Assembly: GCF_008806345.1 (NCBI RefSeq)
Contig: NZ_VZZJ01000035.1
Coordinates: forward strand, 1 to 50,493
DNA: 50,493 bases
From: Methylobacterium planeticum
GTDB lineage: Bacteria; Pseudomonadota; Alphaproteobacteria; Rhizobiales; Beijerinckiaceae
Direction: 5' to 3'
The translations under genes were made by a program, and so were the position numbers. Shown piece by piece: positions 32,686 through 40,373 of the stretch. A model generated the notes under the pieces. It had not been told where the DNA came from. It did not search any database and saw nothing but the letters and a program-made list of their open reading frames with translations. Each line of letters begins with the position of its first letter. Within the stretch, counting starts at the first letter, position 1.

Positions 32686-33095
32686 GTGCGCTGATGGAGG
32701 CCGGGGCCGCGCGGGACGGTGGCGGCGGGCCCGGATCGGCTCACCCAGGATCCCATCCGCACGGGGCGCATGGCACATTCCGGAGCTACATGACCGGCTT
32801 CGTGCTGTCGGTCATCCTGACGGCGATTCCGTTCTGGCTCGTGATGGGCAACGTCCTGAACGACACGTTCATGACCGGCATCATCATCATGGCGCTCGCG
32901 GCGGTGCAGATCGTGGTGCACATGATCTACTTCCTCCACATGAACACCAAATCGGAGGGCGGCTGGACTTTCCTCGCCCTGGTCTTCACGCTCACGCTCG
33001 TGGTGATTACGCTCGTCGGCTCGATCTGGGTGATGTATCACCTTGACCAGAACATGATGCCGATGTCGCCGCACGAGGCTCTGCAGCGGCCCTGA
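32682..33095 (+). CDS. cyoD: Cytochrome bo3 ubiquinol oxidase subunit IV
   Basis: A 137-residue subunit IV (usually about 110) with a Gly/His-rich N-terminal extension and three membrane helices: YMTGFVLSVILTAIPFWLVM, FMTGIIIMALAAVQIVVHMI and WTFLALVFTLTLVVITLVGS. The VHMIYFLHM motif is the family mark. ATG 32682 lies within the cyoC stop. The operon ends here; the heme O synthase gene cyoE is not in the window. A strong inverted repeat follows. Confidence 0.93.
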   Translation: MSALMEAGAARDGGGGPGSAHPGSHPHGAHGTFRSYMTGFVLSVILTAIPFWLVMGNVLNDTFMTGIIIMALAAVQIVVHMIYFLHMNTKSEGGWTFLALVFTLTLVVITLVGSIWVMYHLDQNMMPMSPHEALQRP

Positions 33096-33129
33096 GGGCC
33101 GGATCCATGGAAGAAATCATGAACGACCC

Positions 33130-33167
33130 CACCGGGATCCGCCCATTTTGGCGGTCGGATCCCGGTG
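33130..33167. terminator. Bidirectional terminator between cyoD and the reductase gene
   Basis: Perfect 12-bp inverted repeat CACCGGGATCCG / CGGATCCCGGTG with a 14-base loop containing ATTTTG, between two convergent genes. There is no long T-run, but stem strength and position make transcription termination from both sides likely. Confidence 0.7.
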
Positions 33168-33174
33168 CGGTCCG

Positions 33175-34122
33175 TCAGAGATCCAGCGTGACGCCGACGC
33201 GGGCCCGGGACACGCAAGGGGTCATCCGGTCCTGCCGGCTCGCCACCGGCAGGACGACGTCGCGGTGGATCACCACCCCGTCCCGGTAGCCGCAGGTGCA
33301 GGTGCCGCACACGCCGAGCTCGCAGGAGGAGGCGGTGGCGAGCCCGTGCTCGCGCAGGACCTGGAGCAGCGAGCGGTCGGCCGGCACGTGCAGCACCGCG
33401 CCGGTGGAGGCGATGCGCGCGTCGAAGGGCTCTGGCTTGAAGTTCTCGTCGAGGGTCGCCTGGAACACCTCGCTGTGGACCTGCGCGTCCGGCCAGCCGG
33501 CCGCGCCGAGGGAGGCCCGCACGGCGTCGAGCAGGCGCTGCGGCCCGCAGGCGTAGACGTGGGCGCCGTCCCGGGGCGGCCCGATCGCGGCGGGATCGAA
33601 GCGCCGGCCCCCGGCGGAGAACCAGCCGCGCAGGCGCTCGCCGCAGATGGCGCGCAGCTCGTCGAGGAGGGGGGCGCGGGCGGGCGAGGGCGCGCAATCG
33701 TGGAGGACGAAGGAGCGGCCCTGCGCGGCGAGCTGGCGCGCCATCGCCACGAGCGGCGTCACGCCGATGCCGCCGCCGATCAGGATGTGCTCGCGGGCGG
33801 CGTCCACGAGGGGGAAGTTGTTGCGCGGCGCCGAGACGTGGGCGACGGCGCCGGGCAGGAGGTTCCGGTGCGCCCAGGCCGAGCCGCCCCGGCCCGCCTC
33901 CTCGCGCTTGACCGCGATCTCGTAGCGCGTGCGGTCGGCCGGGTCCCCGCAGAGGGAGTACTGGCGCACGCGCCCGTCCGGCAGCCGCAGGTCGACATGC
34001 GCGCCCGGCGTCCAGGCCGGAAGCTCCGGGCGCTGCGGGTGGACGAGGCAGAGATGCAGCACCTCGGGCGTCGTCGGCCGCGCCGACGCCACCCTGAGCT
34101 TCATGATCATGCGGGCGGTCAT
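33175..34122 (-). CDS. Flavin/2Fe-2S reductase, phthalate-dioxygenase-reductase (VanB) type
   Basis: A 315-residue electron-transfer protein in the class IA order. An FMN-binding barrel comes first (RQYSLCGDP at 53-61), then the NAD(P)H domain (GGGIGVTPLVAMARQL at 116-131, ACGPQRLLDAV near 191), then a C-terminal plant-type ferredoxin with C267, C272, C275 and C303 as 2Fe-2S ligands (SSCELGVCGTCTCG). Such reductases normally serve a Rieske oxygenase, but none is nearby. Instead the gene is last in an operon after a MOSC protein and RidA, 4 bases from the MOSC stop, so the MOSC protein is the probable electron acceptor. Confidence 0.9.
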   Translation of the reverse strand: MTARMIMKLRVASARPTTPEVLHLCLVHPQRPELPAWTPGAHVDLRLPDGRVRQYSLCGDPADRTRYEIAVKREEAGRGGSAWAHRNLLPGAVAHVSAPRNNFPLVDAAREHILIGGGIGVTPLVAMARQLAAQGRSFVLHDCAPSPARAPLLDELRAICGERLRGWFSAGGRRFDPAAIGPPRDGAHVYACGPQRLLDAVRASLGAAGWPDAQVHSEVFQATLDENFKPEPFDARIASTGAVLHVPADRSLLQVLREHGLATASSCELGVCGTCTCGYRDGVVIHRDVVLPVASRQDRMTPCVSRARVGVTLDL

Positions 34123-34126
34123 GGGC

Positions 34127-34720
34127 TCAGTCCGCGTGTCCGTCGAGGAGGTGGATCGCGTCGCCGGGGCGGATCACGCCGCCGCGCTCGATGCTGCAGT
34201 TCAGCCCCGAGCGGTTGTAGAGCGGCAGGTAGACCGGCAGCCCGAGCAGCTCCTCCAGGTACTTGCAGGGGAAGTTCAGGCGCCCGCCCCGGAGGATCAC
34301 CGAACCGACCCGGAAGCGGCGGCCGACGAGGTGGTTCAGCGGCACGCCCCGGACCGTGAGGTTGCGGCGGTGGTCGACCGGTGACAGCGTGATCGGGCCG
34401 CCCTGGAGCGGGGGATCGTTGCGCGCCAGGGCATCGAGGGCTTCCTGCTCGATCAGGGTGACCTCGCGCACGTCGGGCTTCGGCGAGTAGGTGCCGGTCC
34501 CGGAGAAGTAGCGGTCGCCCGCGATGCCGCGCCCGGCGACGCAGGTCGCCTCCTGCAATTCCTCCATCTCGTAGCTCGCCGCGGGGGCGATGTGGATGTG
34601 GAGCAGCGTGCCGCTCCAGGCCGTCGCGCCGCCGGGCACCGGGACGGCCGCCGATCCGGCGGGGTGCGCGAAGGCCTCGAGCATGGCCGGGCCGGCCTCG
34701 AGGCTGGCCTCCGGGCTCAT
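34127..34720 (-). CDS. MOSC-domain protein (YiiM/mARC-type molybdenum carrier or N-reductase)
   Basis: A 197-residue MOSC protein. Markers are a beta strand near 38-45 (GTLLHIHIA), CVAGRGIAGDRYFSG at 60-74, EVTLIEQEAL near 86-95, HRRNLTVRGVPLNHLVGRRF at 117-136 and the conserved cysteine C152 in NFPCKYLEELLG, the position that binds molybdenum cofactor in the superfamily. E. coli YiiM and YcbX and mammalian mARC reduce N-hydroxylated bases and amines with electrons from a ferredoxin or flavin reductase. A 2Fe-2S reductase gene directly follows, and RidA overlaps upstream by four bases. This supports a reductase, by inference; a plain Moco-carrier role is the alternative. Confidence 0.85.
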   Translation of the reverse strand: MSPEASLEAGPAMLEAFAHPAGSAAVPVPGGATAWSGTLLHIHIAPAASYEMEELQEATCVAGRGIAGDRYFSGTGTYSPKPDVREVTLIEQEALDALARNDPPLQGGPITLSPVDHRRNLTVRGVPLNHLVGRRFRVGSVILRGGRLNFPCKYLEELLGLPVYLPLYNRSGLNCSIERGGVIRPGDAIHLLDGHAD

Positions 34721-35112
34721 GCGTTCGCTCCCGTCGCGAGGGCGATGGCCTCGATCTCCACGAGGACGTCGCGGGGCAGGCGCGCGACCTCGACCGTCGA
34801 GCGGGCCGGCGGCGCCGCGGGGAAGTGCTCGGCATAGACCCCGTTCATCGCCGCGAAGTCGTCCATGTTCTTGAGGAACACCGTCGTCTTGGCGATCGAG
34901 GCGAGGCTCGCGCCCCCGGCCGCCAGCACCGCCGCGAGGTTGGCGAGGGATTGCCGGGTCTGGGCCTCGACGCCGTCCGGGATCGCGCCGGTCGCCGGAT
35001 CGATCGGGAGCTGCCCGGAGGCGAAGACGAGGTCGCCCACGCGCGTCCCCTGCGCGTAGGGCCCGACCGCCTTGGCGGCCCCCTCGGTGCTGAGTACCGT
35101 CCTGGTCGTCAT
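34717..35112 (-). CDS. ridA: RidA/YjgF-family imine deaminase
   Basis: A 131-residue RidA-superfamily protein with VGPYAQGTRVGDLVFASGQL, the QTRQSLANLAAVLAAGGASL helix, KTTVFLKNMDDFAAMNGVYA and PPARSTVEVARLPRDVLVEI; the arginine of PARSTVEV is the one that binds the carboxylate of the enamine/imine substrate. Normal length. GGAGGAATCG precedes ATG 35112. First gene of a three-gene operon with MOSC (ATGA overlap) and the reductase; a TGGA-N6-TCCA palindrome at 35151-35164 lies about 40 bases upstream. RidA would hydrolyse reactive imines released by the operon's chemistry. Confidence 0.92.
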   Translation of the reverse strand: MTTRTVLSTEGAAKAVGPYAQGTRVGDLVFASGQLPIDPATGAIPDGVEAQTRQSLANLAAVLAAGGASLASIAKTTVFLKNMDDFAAMNGVYAEHFPAAPPARSTVEVARLPRDVLVEIEAIALATGANA

Positions 35113-35150
35113 CGATTCCTCCGTCGCTGCCTCGGTTTCGCCGCCCATCG

Positions 35151-35164
35151 TGGAGGAATTTCCA
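35151..35164. promoter_or_regulatory. Candidate operator upstream of ridA
   Basis: TGGAGGAATTTCCA, a TGGA-N6-TCCA palindrome. The same form occurs at 36553-36566 before the MFS gene. It overlaps a second inverted repeat, TTCCAT-N4-ATGGAA, at 35160-35175. The nearest DNA-binding protein is the XRE-cupin regulator at 36699, a likely binder. Confidence 0.5.
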
Positions 35165-35201
35165 TCATAATGGAACCGTCCTGGGCGGCGATGCTGCTTT
35201 T

Positions 35202-36527
35202 TCAGGCTCTGGCGATGTCGAGATGGCGCGTCTCCGCCGCCACCATCGTGGCGACGAAGCTCACGCCCGCGAGGACGATCAGGTAGAGCGCGATCGGCCA
35301 GGTCGCCCCCGCCCAGGCGAGGAGCCCGGTGGCGATGATCGGCGCGAAGCCCCCCGAGATCGCCGCCGCGACCTGGCAGCCCAGGGAGGCGCCGCTGTAG
35401 CGGGTGCGCGTGCCGAACAGTTCCGGCATGAAGGCCGCCTGCGGCCCGAACATCATCGCGTGGGTCAGACTCATGATGACCGCGATGGTCACCACCACGG
35501 TGGTCGGGTCGCGGGTGTCGAGGAGGCCGAAGAGCACGAGGGCGCAGGCCGCGCTGATGGCCGAGCCCGCAAAGTACATCGGCCGCCGCCCGACCTTGTC
35601 CGAGAGCCAGCCGAACAGCGGCATGGTGACGAGTTCGAGGGCCGCCGCGATCAGGATCGCGTTGAGGATCAGGGAGCGGGGAAGCTCGAGGGTCTTCGTC
35701 GCGTAGACGATCGAGAACACGGTCAGGATGTAGACCCAGGCGACCTCCGAGACCTTGAGCCCGACCGCGGTCAGGAAGGTGCGCGGCTGCCGCATGATCA
35801 CGTCGAGGAGGGGCATCGGCGCCACCGCGGCCTCCTCCTTGACGCGGGCGAAGGCGGGCGTCTCGACGAGGCGCAGGCGCACGAACAGGCCGATGCCGAT
35901 CAGGAGTGCGCTCGCCAGGAACGGCAGGCGCCAGCCCCAGGACAGGAAGTCGGCCTCGGGCAGGCTGGTCAGCCAGCGGAAGGTCGCGGTCGAGGCCGCG
36001 ATCCCGAGGGGGAAGCCGACCTGGACGAGGCTGCCGTAGAGCCCGCGCCGGTGCTCGGGGGCGTGCTCGATCACCATCAGGACCGCGCCGCCCCACTCGC
36101 CGCCGATGCCGATGCCCTGCAGGAGCCGCAGGCTCACGAGGAGGATCGGCGCCCACAGGCCGATCTGCGCGTAGGTGGGCAGGCAGCCGATTAGGAAGGT
36201 GCCGACGCCCATGATCAGCATGGTGAGGGTCAGCATCGCCTTGCGCCCGAGCCGGTCCCCGTAATGGCCGAAGATCGCGCCGCCGAGCGGGCGCGCCACG
36301 AAGCCGACCGCGTAGGACGCGAAGGCCGCGAGCGTGCCGGCGACGGGGTCGAGGCTCGGGAAGAACAGCTTGTTGAACACCAGCGCGGCGGCGGTGCCGT
36401 AGATCAGGAAGTCGTACCACTCGATGATGGTGCCGAGCATGCTCGCCAGGATGATCTGGCGCATCTGCCGGTCGTCGGCGGGTGCGGCTTCGAGGTTCAA
36501 CGCGGCGACAGCAGGGGTGCTGGTCAT
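35202..36527 (-). CDS. MFS transporter, metabolite:H+ symporter (MHS) type
   Basis: A 441-residue MFS symporter with 12 membrane segments. It shows the MHS marks SMLGTIIEWYDFLIYGTAAA in helix 1, FVARPLGGAIFGHYGDRLGR, LRLLQGIGIGGEWGGAVLMV in helix 4 and WLSDKVGRRPMYFAG in loop 8-9. Members of this group (ShiA, ProP and KgtP relatives) import organic acids or betaines. GAGAGGCGGG lies before ATG 36527. Only 90 bases separate its end from the ridA start, but the operator at 35151 suggests ridA has its own promoter. Presumably imports the compound handled by the RidA/MOSC/reductase operon. Confidence 0.9.
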   Translation of the reverse strand: MTSTPAVAALNLEAAPADDRQMRQIILASMLGTIIEWYDFLIYGTAAALVFNKLFFPSLDPVAGTLAAFASYAVGFVARPLGGAIFGHYGDRLGRKAMLTLTMLIMGVGTFLIGCLPTYAQIGLWAPILLVSLRLLQGIGIGGEWGGAVLMVIEHAPEHRRGLYGSLVQVGFPLGIAASTATFRWLTSLPEADFLSWGWRLPFLASALLIGIGLFVRLRLVETPAFARVKEEAAVAPMPLLDVIMRQPRTFLTAVGLKVSEVAWVYILTVFSIVYATKTLELPRSLILNAILIAAALELVTMPLFGWLSDKVGRRPMYFAGSAISAACALVLFGLLDTRDPTTVVVTIAVIMSLTHAMMFGPQAAFMPELFGTRTRYSGASLGCQVAAAISGGFAPIIATGLLAWAGATWPIALYLIVLAGVSFVATMVAAETRHLDIARA

Positions 36528-36552
36528 GACGGGCCCGCCTCTCTCTTTGGAG

Positions 36553-36566
36553 TGGAATGAATTCCA
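36553..36566. promoter_or_regulatory. Candidate operator upstream of the MHS transporter
   Basis: TGGAATGAATTCCA: a TGGA-N6-TCCA palindrome extended to AGTGGAA-N4-TTCCACT (36551-36568). It lies 24-41 bases upstream of the MFS start. Shared form with 35151-35164 indicates one regulator for both transcripts, most simply the XRE-cupin protein whose gene is next. Confidence 0.55.
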
Positions 36567-36613
36567 CTATCGGAGAGGCAAACGGTGTGCCATGTTGGAT
36601 CGTGCGAGCTGCC

Positions 36614-36674
36614 TGGACGCGGCTCCGTGCGAGCCGCCGGGGCTTGGACGCGGCTCGGCGCGAGCCGCCGGGAG
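36614..36674. repeat. Tandem 31-base repeat with internal hairpins
   Basis: Two imperfect copies of a 31-base unit starting TGGACGCGGCTC (36614 and 36645). Each unit can fold CGGCTC-N5-GAGCCG. It lies downstream of the XRE-cupin gene and upstream of the MFS gene on the same strand, so it may end the regulator transcript. Confidence 0.6.
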
Positions 36675-36698
36675 GCAGGCCCGGTGCCGGGCCGGGTC

Positions 36699-37310
36699 TC
36701 AGCGCAGGCGGGACGCGTCGATCACCAGGAAGTATTCGCAGGGCTCGGAGCCGATGTTGGTGAAGGCATGGCCGGCGTCGGCCTCGAAATACAGGCTGTC
36801 GCCCGCGTTCGCGACCAGGACCCGGTCGCCGATGACCGCCTGCAGCCGGCCTTTGAGGACGTAGATGTACTCGGACACGCCCCGCCGGTGCGCCACGAAC
36901 TCCCCCGTGCTCGCCCGGGGCGGCAGCGTGTTGAGCACCCAGTCGATGCCGCGTCCCGGCAGGACCGGCGAGAGGCAGCGGCGCAGAAAGCCCGAGGCCT
37001 CGTCGCGCAGGACGGGCTGGCGCGCGGCGGGGATCAGCAGGACCTCGCGCTCGGTCTCCGGCGCCATCAGGCGCGAGAAGGTGACCCCGAGGGCCTCGGC
37101 GAGGCGGGACAGCACGGCCGTCGACGGCACGGCCTCGCCTCGCTCGATCTTCGAGATCATCGAGCGGCTGACGCCGGACAGGGCCGCGAGCGCCTCGAGG
37201 GAGAGGTCGCGCTCCTTGCGGTGGAGGCGCACCTCGTCGGCCAGGATCGCGAGCTGGGAGCGTGCCTCGCCCTCGATCTGCTCCCGCCGCACTGTGGTTC
37301 GAAGTGTCAT
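36699..37310 (-). CDS. XRE-family regulator with cupin sensor domain
   Basis: A 203-residue regulator. The N-terminal HTH (about 20-80) reads LADEVRLHRKERDLSLEALA, LSGVSRSMISKIERGEAVPS and LSRLAEALGVTFSRL. The C-terminal cupin (about 110-200) has FVAHRRGVSEYIYVLKGRLQ, LVANAGDSLYFEADAGHAF and ends YFLVIDAS. Proteins of this build often control amino-acid, polyamine or amine catabolism. It precedes the MHS transporter on the same strand and is divergent from the DJ-1/PfpI gene (70 bases between). The palindromes at 35151 and 36553 are its probable sites. Ligand unknown. Confidence 0.88.
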   Translation of the reverse strand: MTLRTTVRREQIEGEARSQLAILADEVRLHRKERDLSLEALAALSGVSRSMISKIERGEAVPSTAVLSRLAEALGVTFSRLMAPETEREVLLIPAARQPVLRDEASGFLRRCLSPVLPGRGIDWVLNTLPPRASTGEFVAHRRGVSEYIYVLKGRLQAVIGDRVLVANAGDSLYFEADAGHAFTNIGSEPCEYFLVIDASRLR

Positions 37311-37380
37311 TCTGTCCCGTCCAGCCTGAAGGTCGATGGTCCTGCGACGGGACCGGCCCGGCGATCAAGAGGAGACTATC

Positions 37381-38022
37381 ATGCGAGACCGGGACGCACC
37401 CGCGCGCATCGGCGTGATCGTGTATCCGGGCATCGAGCCCATCGACCTCGGCGGGACGGTCGGCGTCCTGTCGATGGCCCGGCGGATCCTGCCCAATCTC
37501 GGCGACGCCGTGATCGCGGCCGAGGCGGGGCCGGTCCGGATGGCGGGGGGCCTCGCCGTCGTGGTGCCCTTCGGGGTCGCCGACGCGCCGGATTGCGACG
37601 TGTTCGTGGTCTGCGGCGGGCCCGGCTGGCCGGAGGCGGCGCAGGATGACCGGCTCCTCGCCTTCCTGCGCGGCCGGCGGCCCGAGGCGCTCGCCTCCGT
37701 CTGCACCGGGGCCCTGATCCTCGCGGCGGCGGGCAGCCTCGACGGGCGCATGGCCACGACGCGCCGCGCGGCGGTGGGCGCCGAGGTGACCGCGCCCCTC
37801 GACCTGCTGGCCACGCGGGCCGACCGCGTCCGCCCCCGCGCGGCGGCGATCGTCGACGACGTCGTGGTCACGGGCGGCGGCGTCTCGCTCGCGATCGACA
37901 CCACCCTCTACCTGATCGGCAAGCTCTACGGCGCCGACGCCTGCCAGGACGTGGCGCGGCTGATCGAGTACGACCGGGCGCTCGCGGCGAACGCGCAGGC
38001 CCTCGGCGTGGTGGCGCCCTGA
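37381..38022 (+). CDS. DJ-1/PfpI-family protein
   Basis: A 213-residue class I glutamine-amidotransferase-like protein: RIGVIVYPGIEPIDLGGTVG, the strand DVFVVCGGPGWPEAAQDD and the nucleophile elbow SVCTGALILAAAGSLDGRMA with the conserved cysteine in ASVCTGA. ATG 37381 has GAGGAG six bases upstream. Family members include isonitrile hydratases and AraC-type sensor domains; an acidic residue at residue 19 (GIEPID) fits the isonitrile-hydratase-like group. An isonitrile or other N-compound function would suit the neighbouring operon but is speculative. It stops 47 bases before the convergent amidohydrolase. Confidence 0.85.
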   Translation: MRDRDAPARIGVIVYPGIEPIDLGGTVGVLSMARRILPNLGDAVIAAEAGPVRMAGGLAVVVPFGVADAPDCDVFVVCGGPGWPEAAQDDRLLAFLRGRRPEALASVCTGALILAAAGSLDGRMATTRRAAVGAEVTAPLDLLATRADRVRPRAAAIVDDVVVTGGGVSLAIDTTLYLIGKLYGADACQDVARLIEYDRALAANAQALGVVAP

Positions 38023-38068
38023 CGCCCGTGCCCGAAGGCCGAGGCGACTGGCGATGCGACTGCCGGCG

Positions 38069-39400
38069 CTACTGGCGGCGCCCCTCCTTCCAGACCTCGA
38101 GGATCGCCGTGCTGTTGGCGATGTCGGCGGCGGGATCGGCCGACAGCACCACGAAGTCGGCGCGCCGCCCCGGCTCCAGCCGGCCCCGATCGGACAGGCC
38201 GAGGAGCTCGGCGGCGCGGGCGGTCGCGATGGTCAGCGCATCCTGGGGCGTCAGGCCGGCCTGGACCATCAGCGCCAGCTCGCGGTGCTCGGACACGCCG
38301 GGGACCCGCTCCGGGGTCGCCCCGCTGTCGGTGCCGAAGCCGAGGCGCACGCCCGCCTCGTGCAGGGTCTTGAGGTTCTGCAGGTTCATCGCCAGCGAGC
38401 GGCGCGCGCCCTCGGCCTTGGCGCCCGCACGGGTCTCGCGCTGCCAGGCCGGGTCGTCGAACCGCGCCCGGAGCTCGGGCGAGAGGGCCTCGCGCACGAA
38501 GGCGCTCTGCGTCCAGTCCGGCCGCTCGGCGTACACGAAGGTCGCCTCGTCGAGGGCGAGCGTGGCGATGTACCAGGTGCCGCGCGCCTTCAGCAGCGCG
38601 ACGAAGGCGGGATCGACGGGCTTGTCGCGCACCCCGTGCGCCAGGATGTCCGCGCCGGCCTGCACGATCGCCCGCGCATCCTCGAGGTCGTGGACATGGG
38701 CCGCCACCCGCAGGTCGAGCTTGTGCGCCTCGTCGATCACGGCCTCGTAGACCGCCGGCTGCATCTTGGCCGGCACCGAGCCCCCGAAATCGTCGAGCCA
38801 GAGCTTCACCAGATCGGTGCCCCGCGCCTTCATGGCGCGGACCGCCTCGCGGCCCTCCTCCGCATTGGCCGGACGCAGCAGCTGATCGAGGCCGACGCGC
38901 AGCATCGGCTGCGGCGGCGCCCCGTCCGGCACGCCGATGCCGCGGTCGACCCCGAACAGGTCGGCCCCCGGCAGCCGGCCGGCATGGGCCTCGGCCCGCA
39001 GATCCGGGAAGATCGCGCCGTTGAGCCCGAGCGCCATGATGGTGGTCACGCCCCGGGCCGTGTAGGCCCTCAGCTGCGCGAGGATGTTCTCGCGCGTGTA
39101 GTTCGCGGACCCGTTGCTGACGCCCTGCACCTGCCCGACATGCGAGTGGTCGGAGATGAGGCCGGGCAGGATCGTGCGGCCCGCATAGTCCCGGACCTGC
39201 GCGCCCTCGGGGATCACGACCGCACCGCGCCGGCCGGCCGCGACGATCCGGCCCCCGTCGATGACGAGCACGGCCTCGTCGGTCGGCGCATTCACCCCGT
39301 CGATCAGGCGGATCCCCGTCAGGGCGACCGGCTGCGCCCGCGCCCCCGGACCGGCCAGGATGAGCATCACGGCCGCAGCCAGGACCCAACCGACGTGCAT
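38069..39400 (-). CDS. Secreted metal-dependent amidohydrolase
   Basis: A 443-residue amidohydrolase-superfamily enzyme with a signal peptide (VLAAAVMLILAGPGARA). The TIM-barrel metal site is complete: H85 and H87 in SDHSHVG, K199 in DLVKLWLDD, H235/H237 in AAHVHD, H255 in ILAHGV and D358 in FGTDSG. The composite beta-sandwich ends are LTGIRLIDGVNAP and GRLEPGRRADFVVL. It resembles imidazolonepropionase-like and Xaa-Pro/Xaa-Arg dipeptidase-like members that act in the periplasm. ATG 39400 follows GGAGGAGGG. The substrate is not predictable from sequence. Confidence 0.86.
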   Translation of the reverse strand: MHVGWVLAAAVMLILAGPGARAQPVALTGIRLIDGVNAPTDEAVLVIDGGRIVAAGRRGAVVIPEGAQVRDYAGRTILPGLISDHSHVGQVQGVSNGSANYTRENILAQLRAYTARGVTTIMALGLNGAIFPDLRAEAHAGRLPGADLFGVDRGIGVPDGAPPQPMLRVGLDQLLRPANAEEGREAVRAMKARGTDLVKLWLDDFGGSVPAKMQPAVYEAVIDEAHKLDLRVAAHVHDLEDARAIVQAGADILAHGVRDKPVDPAFVALLKARGTWYIATLALDEATFVYAERPDWTQSAFVREALSPELRARFDDPAWQRETRAGAKAEGARRSLAMNLQNLKTLHEAGVRLGFGTDSGATPERVPGVSEHRELALMVQAGLTPQDALTIATARAAELLGLSDRGRLEPGRRADFVVLSADPAADIANSTAILEVWKEGRRQ

Positions 39401-39562
39401 GGCACCCTCCTCCCGGGCCCGCCTCCGGCGACGGACCGGCCCCGATCGGCCCCAGGATGCCGGGCCGTCACCGGGACGCCCCGACAAGATGGTTCGGGCC
39501 GGCGCGAAGTCGAGCCGGGCGGTGCCGCGGCGCGATCCGCCCCGTCGGGTTGCCGCCCCCCC

Positions 39563-39754
39563 TTAGTCCCAGTCGATATCGAGGGACCGCTCGAAGGCTG
39601 CCGCCGCGACTTCCCGGCCGCCGGGTTCGACGACCACGATGTCCCGGAAGCCGCGCCGCTGCAGCTCCCAGGTCTTCTCCATCGCCTGCTCATCCGTCCC
39701 GCAGGCGAAGGACATGGCCCTGCCCGATGGATCGACACCCTTCACTGTGAACAC
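39563..39754 (-). CDS. Small conserved-looking protein, unknown
   Basis: A 63-residue acidic protein from GTG 39754 (CGGAGAG eight bases upstream). The sequence has a beta-alpha-beta feel: MFTVKGVDPSGRAMSFACGT, EQAMEKTWELQRRGFRDIVV and EPGGREVAAAAFERSLDIDWD. One cysteine. I do not recognise a family, but composition and ribosome site support a real gene. It is divergent from the DUF3140 gene at 40020. Confidence 0.55.
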   Translation of the reverse strand: MFTVKGVDPSGRAMSFACGTDEQAMEKTWELQRRGFRDIVVVEPGGREVAAAAFERSLDIDWD

Positions 39755-39827
39755 GACTCGCTCTCCGCTGTTGACCGGAGAGATAGGGTCGGCAGGCGGT
39801 GGACAGTACCGGCCTCGCCCCGCTCCG

Positions 39828-39857
39828 ATCTGTCCCCGGGACATCTGTCCCCGGGAC
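39828..39857. repeat. Perfect 15-bp tandem duplication
   Basis: ATCTGTCCCCGGGAC occurs twice in a row. Intergenic, upstream of both divergent small genes; each unit contains the palindrome TCCCCGGGA. No function evident. Confidence 0.7.
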
Positions 39858-40019
39858 CCTGCGCGCGCAGCGGCCTCGCGTGCCGAAGCGGCTCGGGCCG
39901 TGCAGGCTTGGCGCGGCGCTTCCGTCGCAGACCGTCCGCGGAACGCCGGGACCCGGCCCACGTTGGCCGCCGGACCGGGCGGCCTCCGGGTGGTCGCCCC
40001 CTCGAACCGGAGGTGACAG

Positions 40020-40373
40020 ATGGCCGAGACTGACGATCACGCGGACACCTACAGGGCGTTCAAGGCGGCCGTGAACATGACGGCCTCCGCCCTGGAGAAG
40101 CACCTCGGGAGCGAGGCGAGCCAGTCGGTCGGCCAGAAGACGGGCGGCTCCGGCGAGGCAACGGGCCATCGGGAGGGCCGGCGCATCGTCGAGATCCTGC
40201 ACAAGGCGAAGTCCGACCTCTCGGACGCGGATTACGGGCACATGCGCAAGGTGGTCGGCTACGTGCACCGGCACCTGAAGCAGGGCGGCCCGAAGGACAA
40301 GGCCGCGGTCGAGGACTCGCCCTGGCGGCTGTCGCTGATGAACTGGGGCCACGATCCTGCGAAGGATTCGTGA
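40020..40373 (+). CDS. DUF3140 family protein
   Basis: A 117-residue DUF3140 protein of normal length: FKAAVNMTASALEKHLGSEA, GQKTGGSGEATGHREGRRIV, AKSDLSDADYGHMRKVVGYV and the family ending WRLSLMNWGHDPAKDS. AACCGGAGGTGACAG precedes the ATG, an excellent ribosome site. The family is common in soil bacteria and often lies among stress-induced small genes; biochemical role not known. Confidence 0.85.
   Translation: MAETDDHADTYRAFKAAVNMTASALEKHLGSEASQSVGQKTGGSGEATGHREGRRIVEILHKAKSDLSDADYGHMRKVVGYVHRHLKQGGPKDKAAVEDSPWRLSLMNWGHDPAKDS

Noticed and set aside
33175..34122. Vanillate demethylase reductase (vanB) as a specific name
   Set aside because: The family matches, but there is no oxygenase partner, so the specific function is not supported.
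34717..37368. 883-codon minus-strand frame across the MFS, ridA and regulator genes
   Set aside because: Only its last 131 codons (RidA) are real; the rest is out of phase with the MFS and XRE-cupin genes.
39828..39857. CRISPR-like repeat
   Set aside because: Only two directly adjacent 15-bp copies, no spacers and no cas genes.
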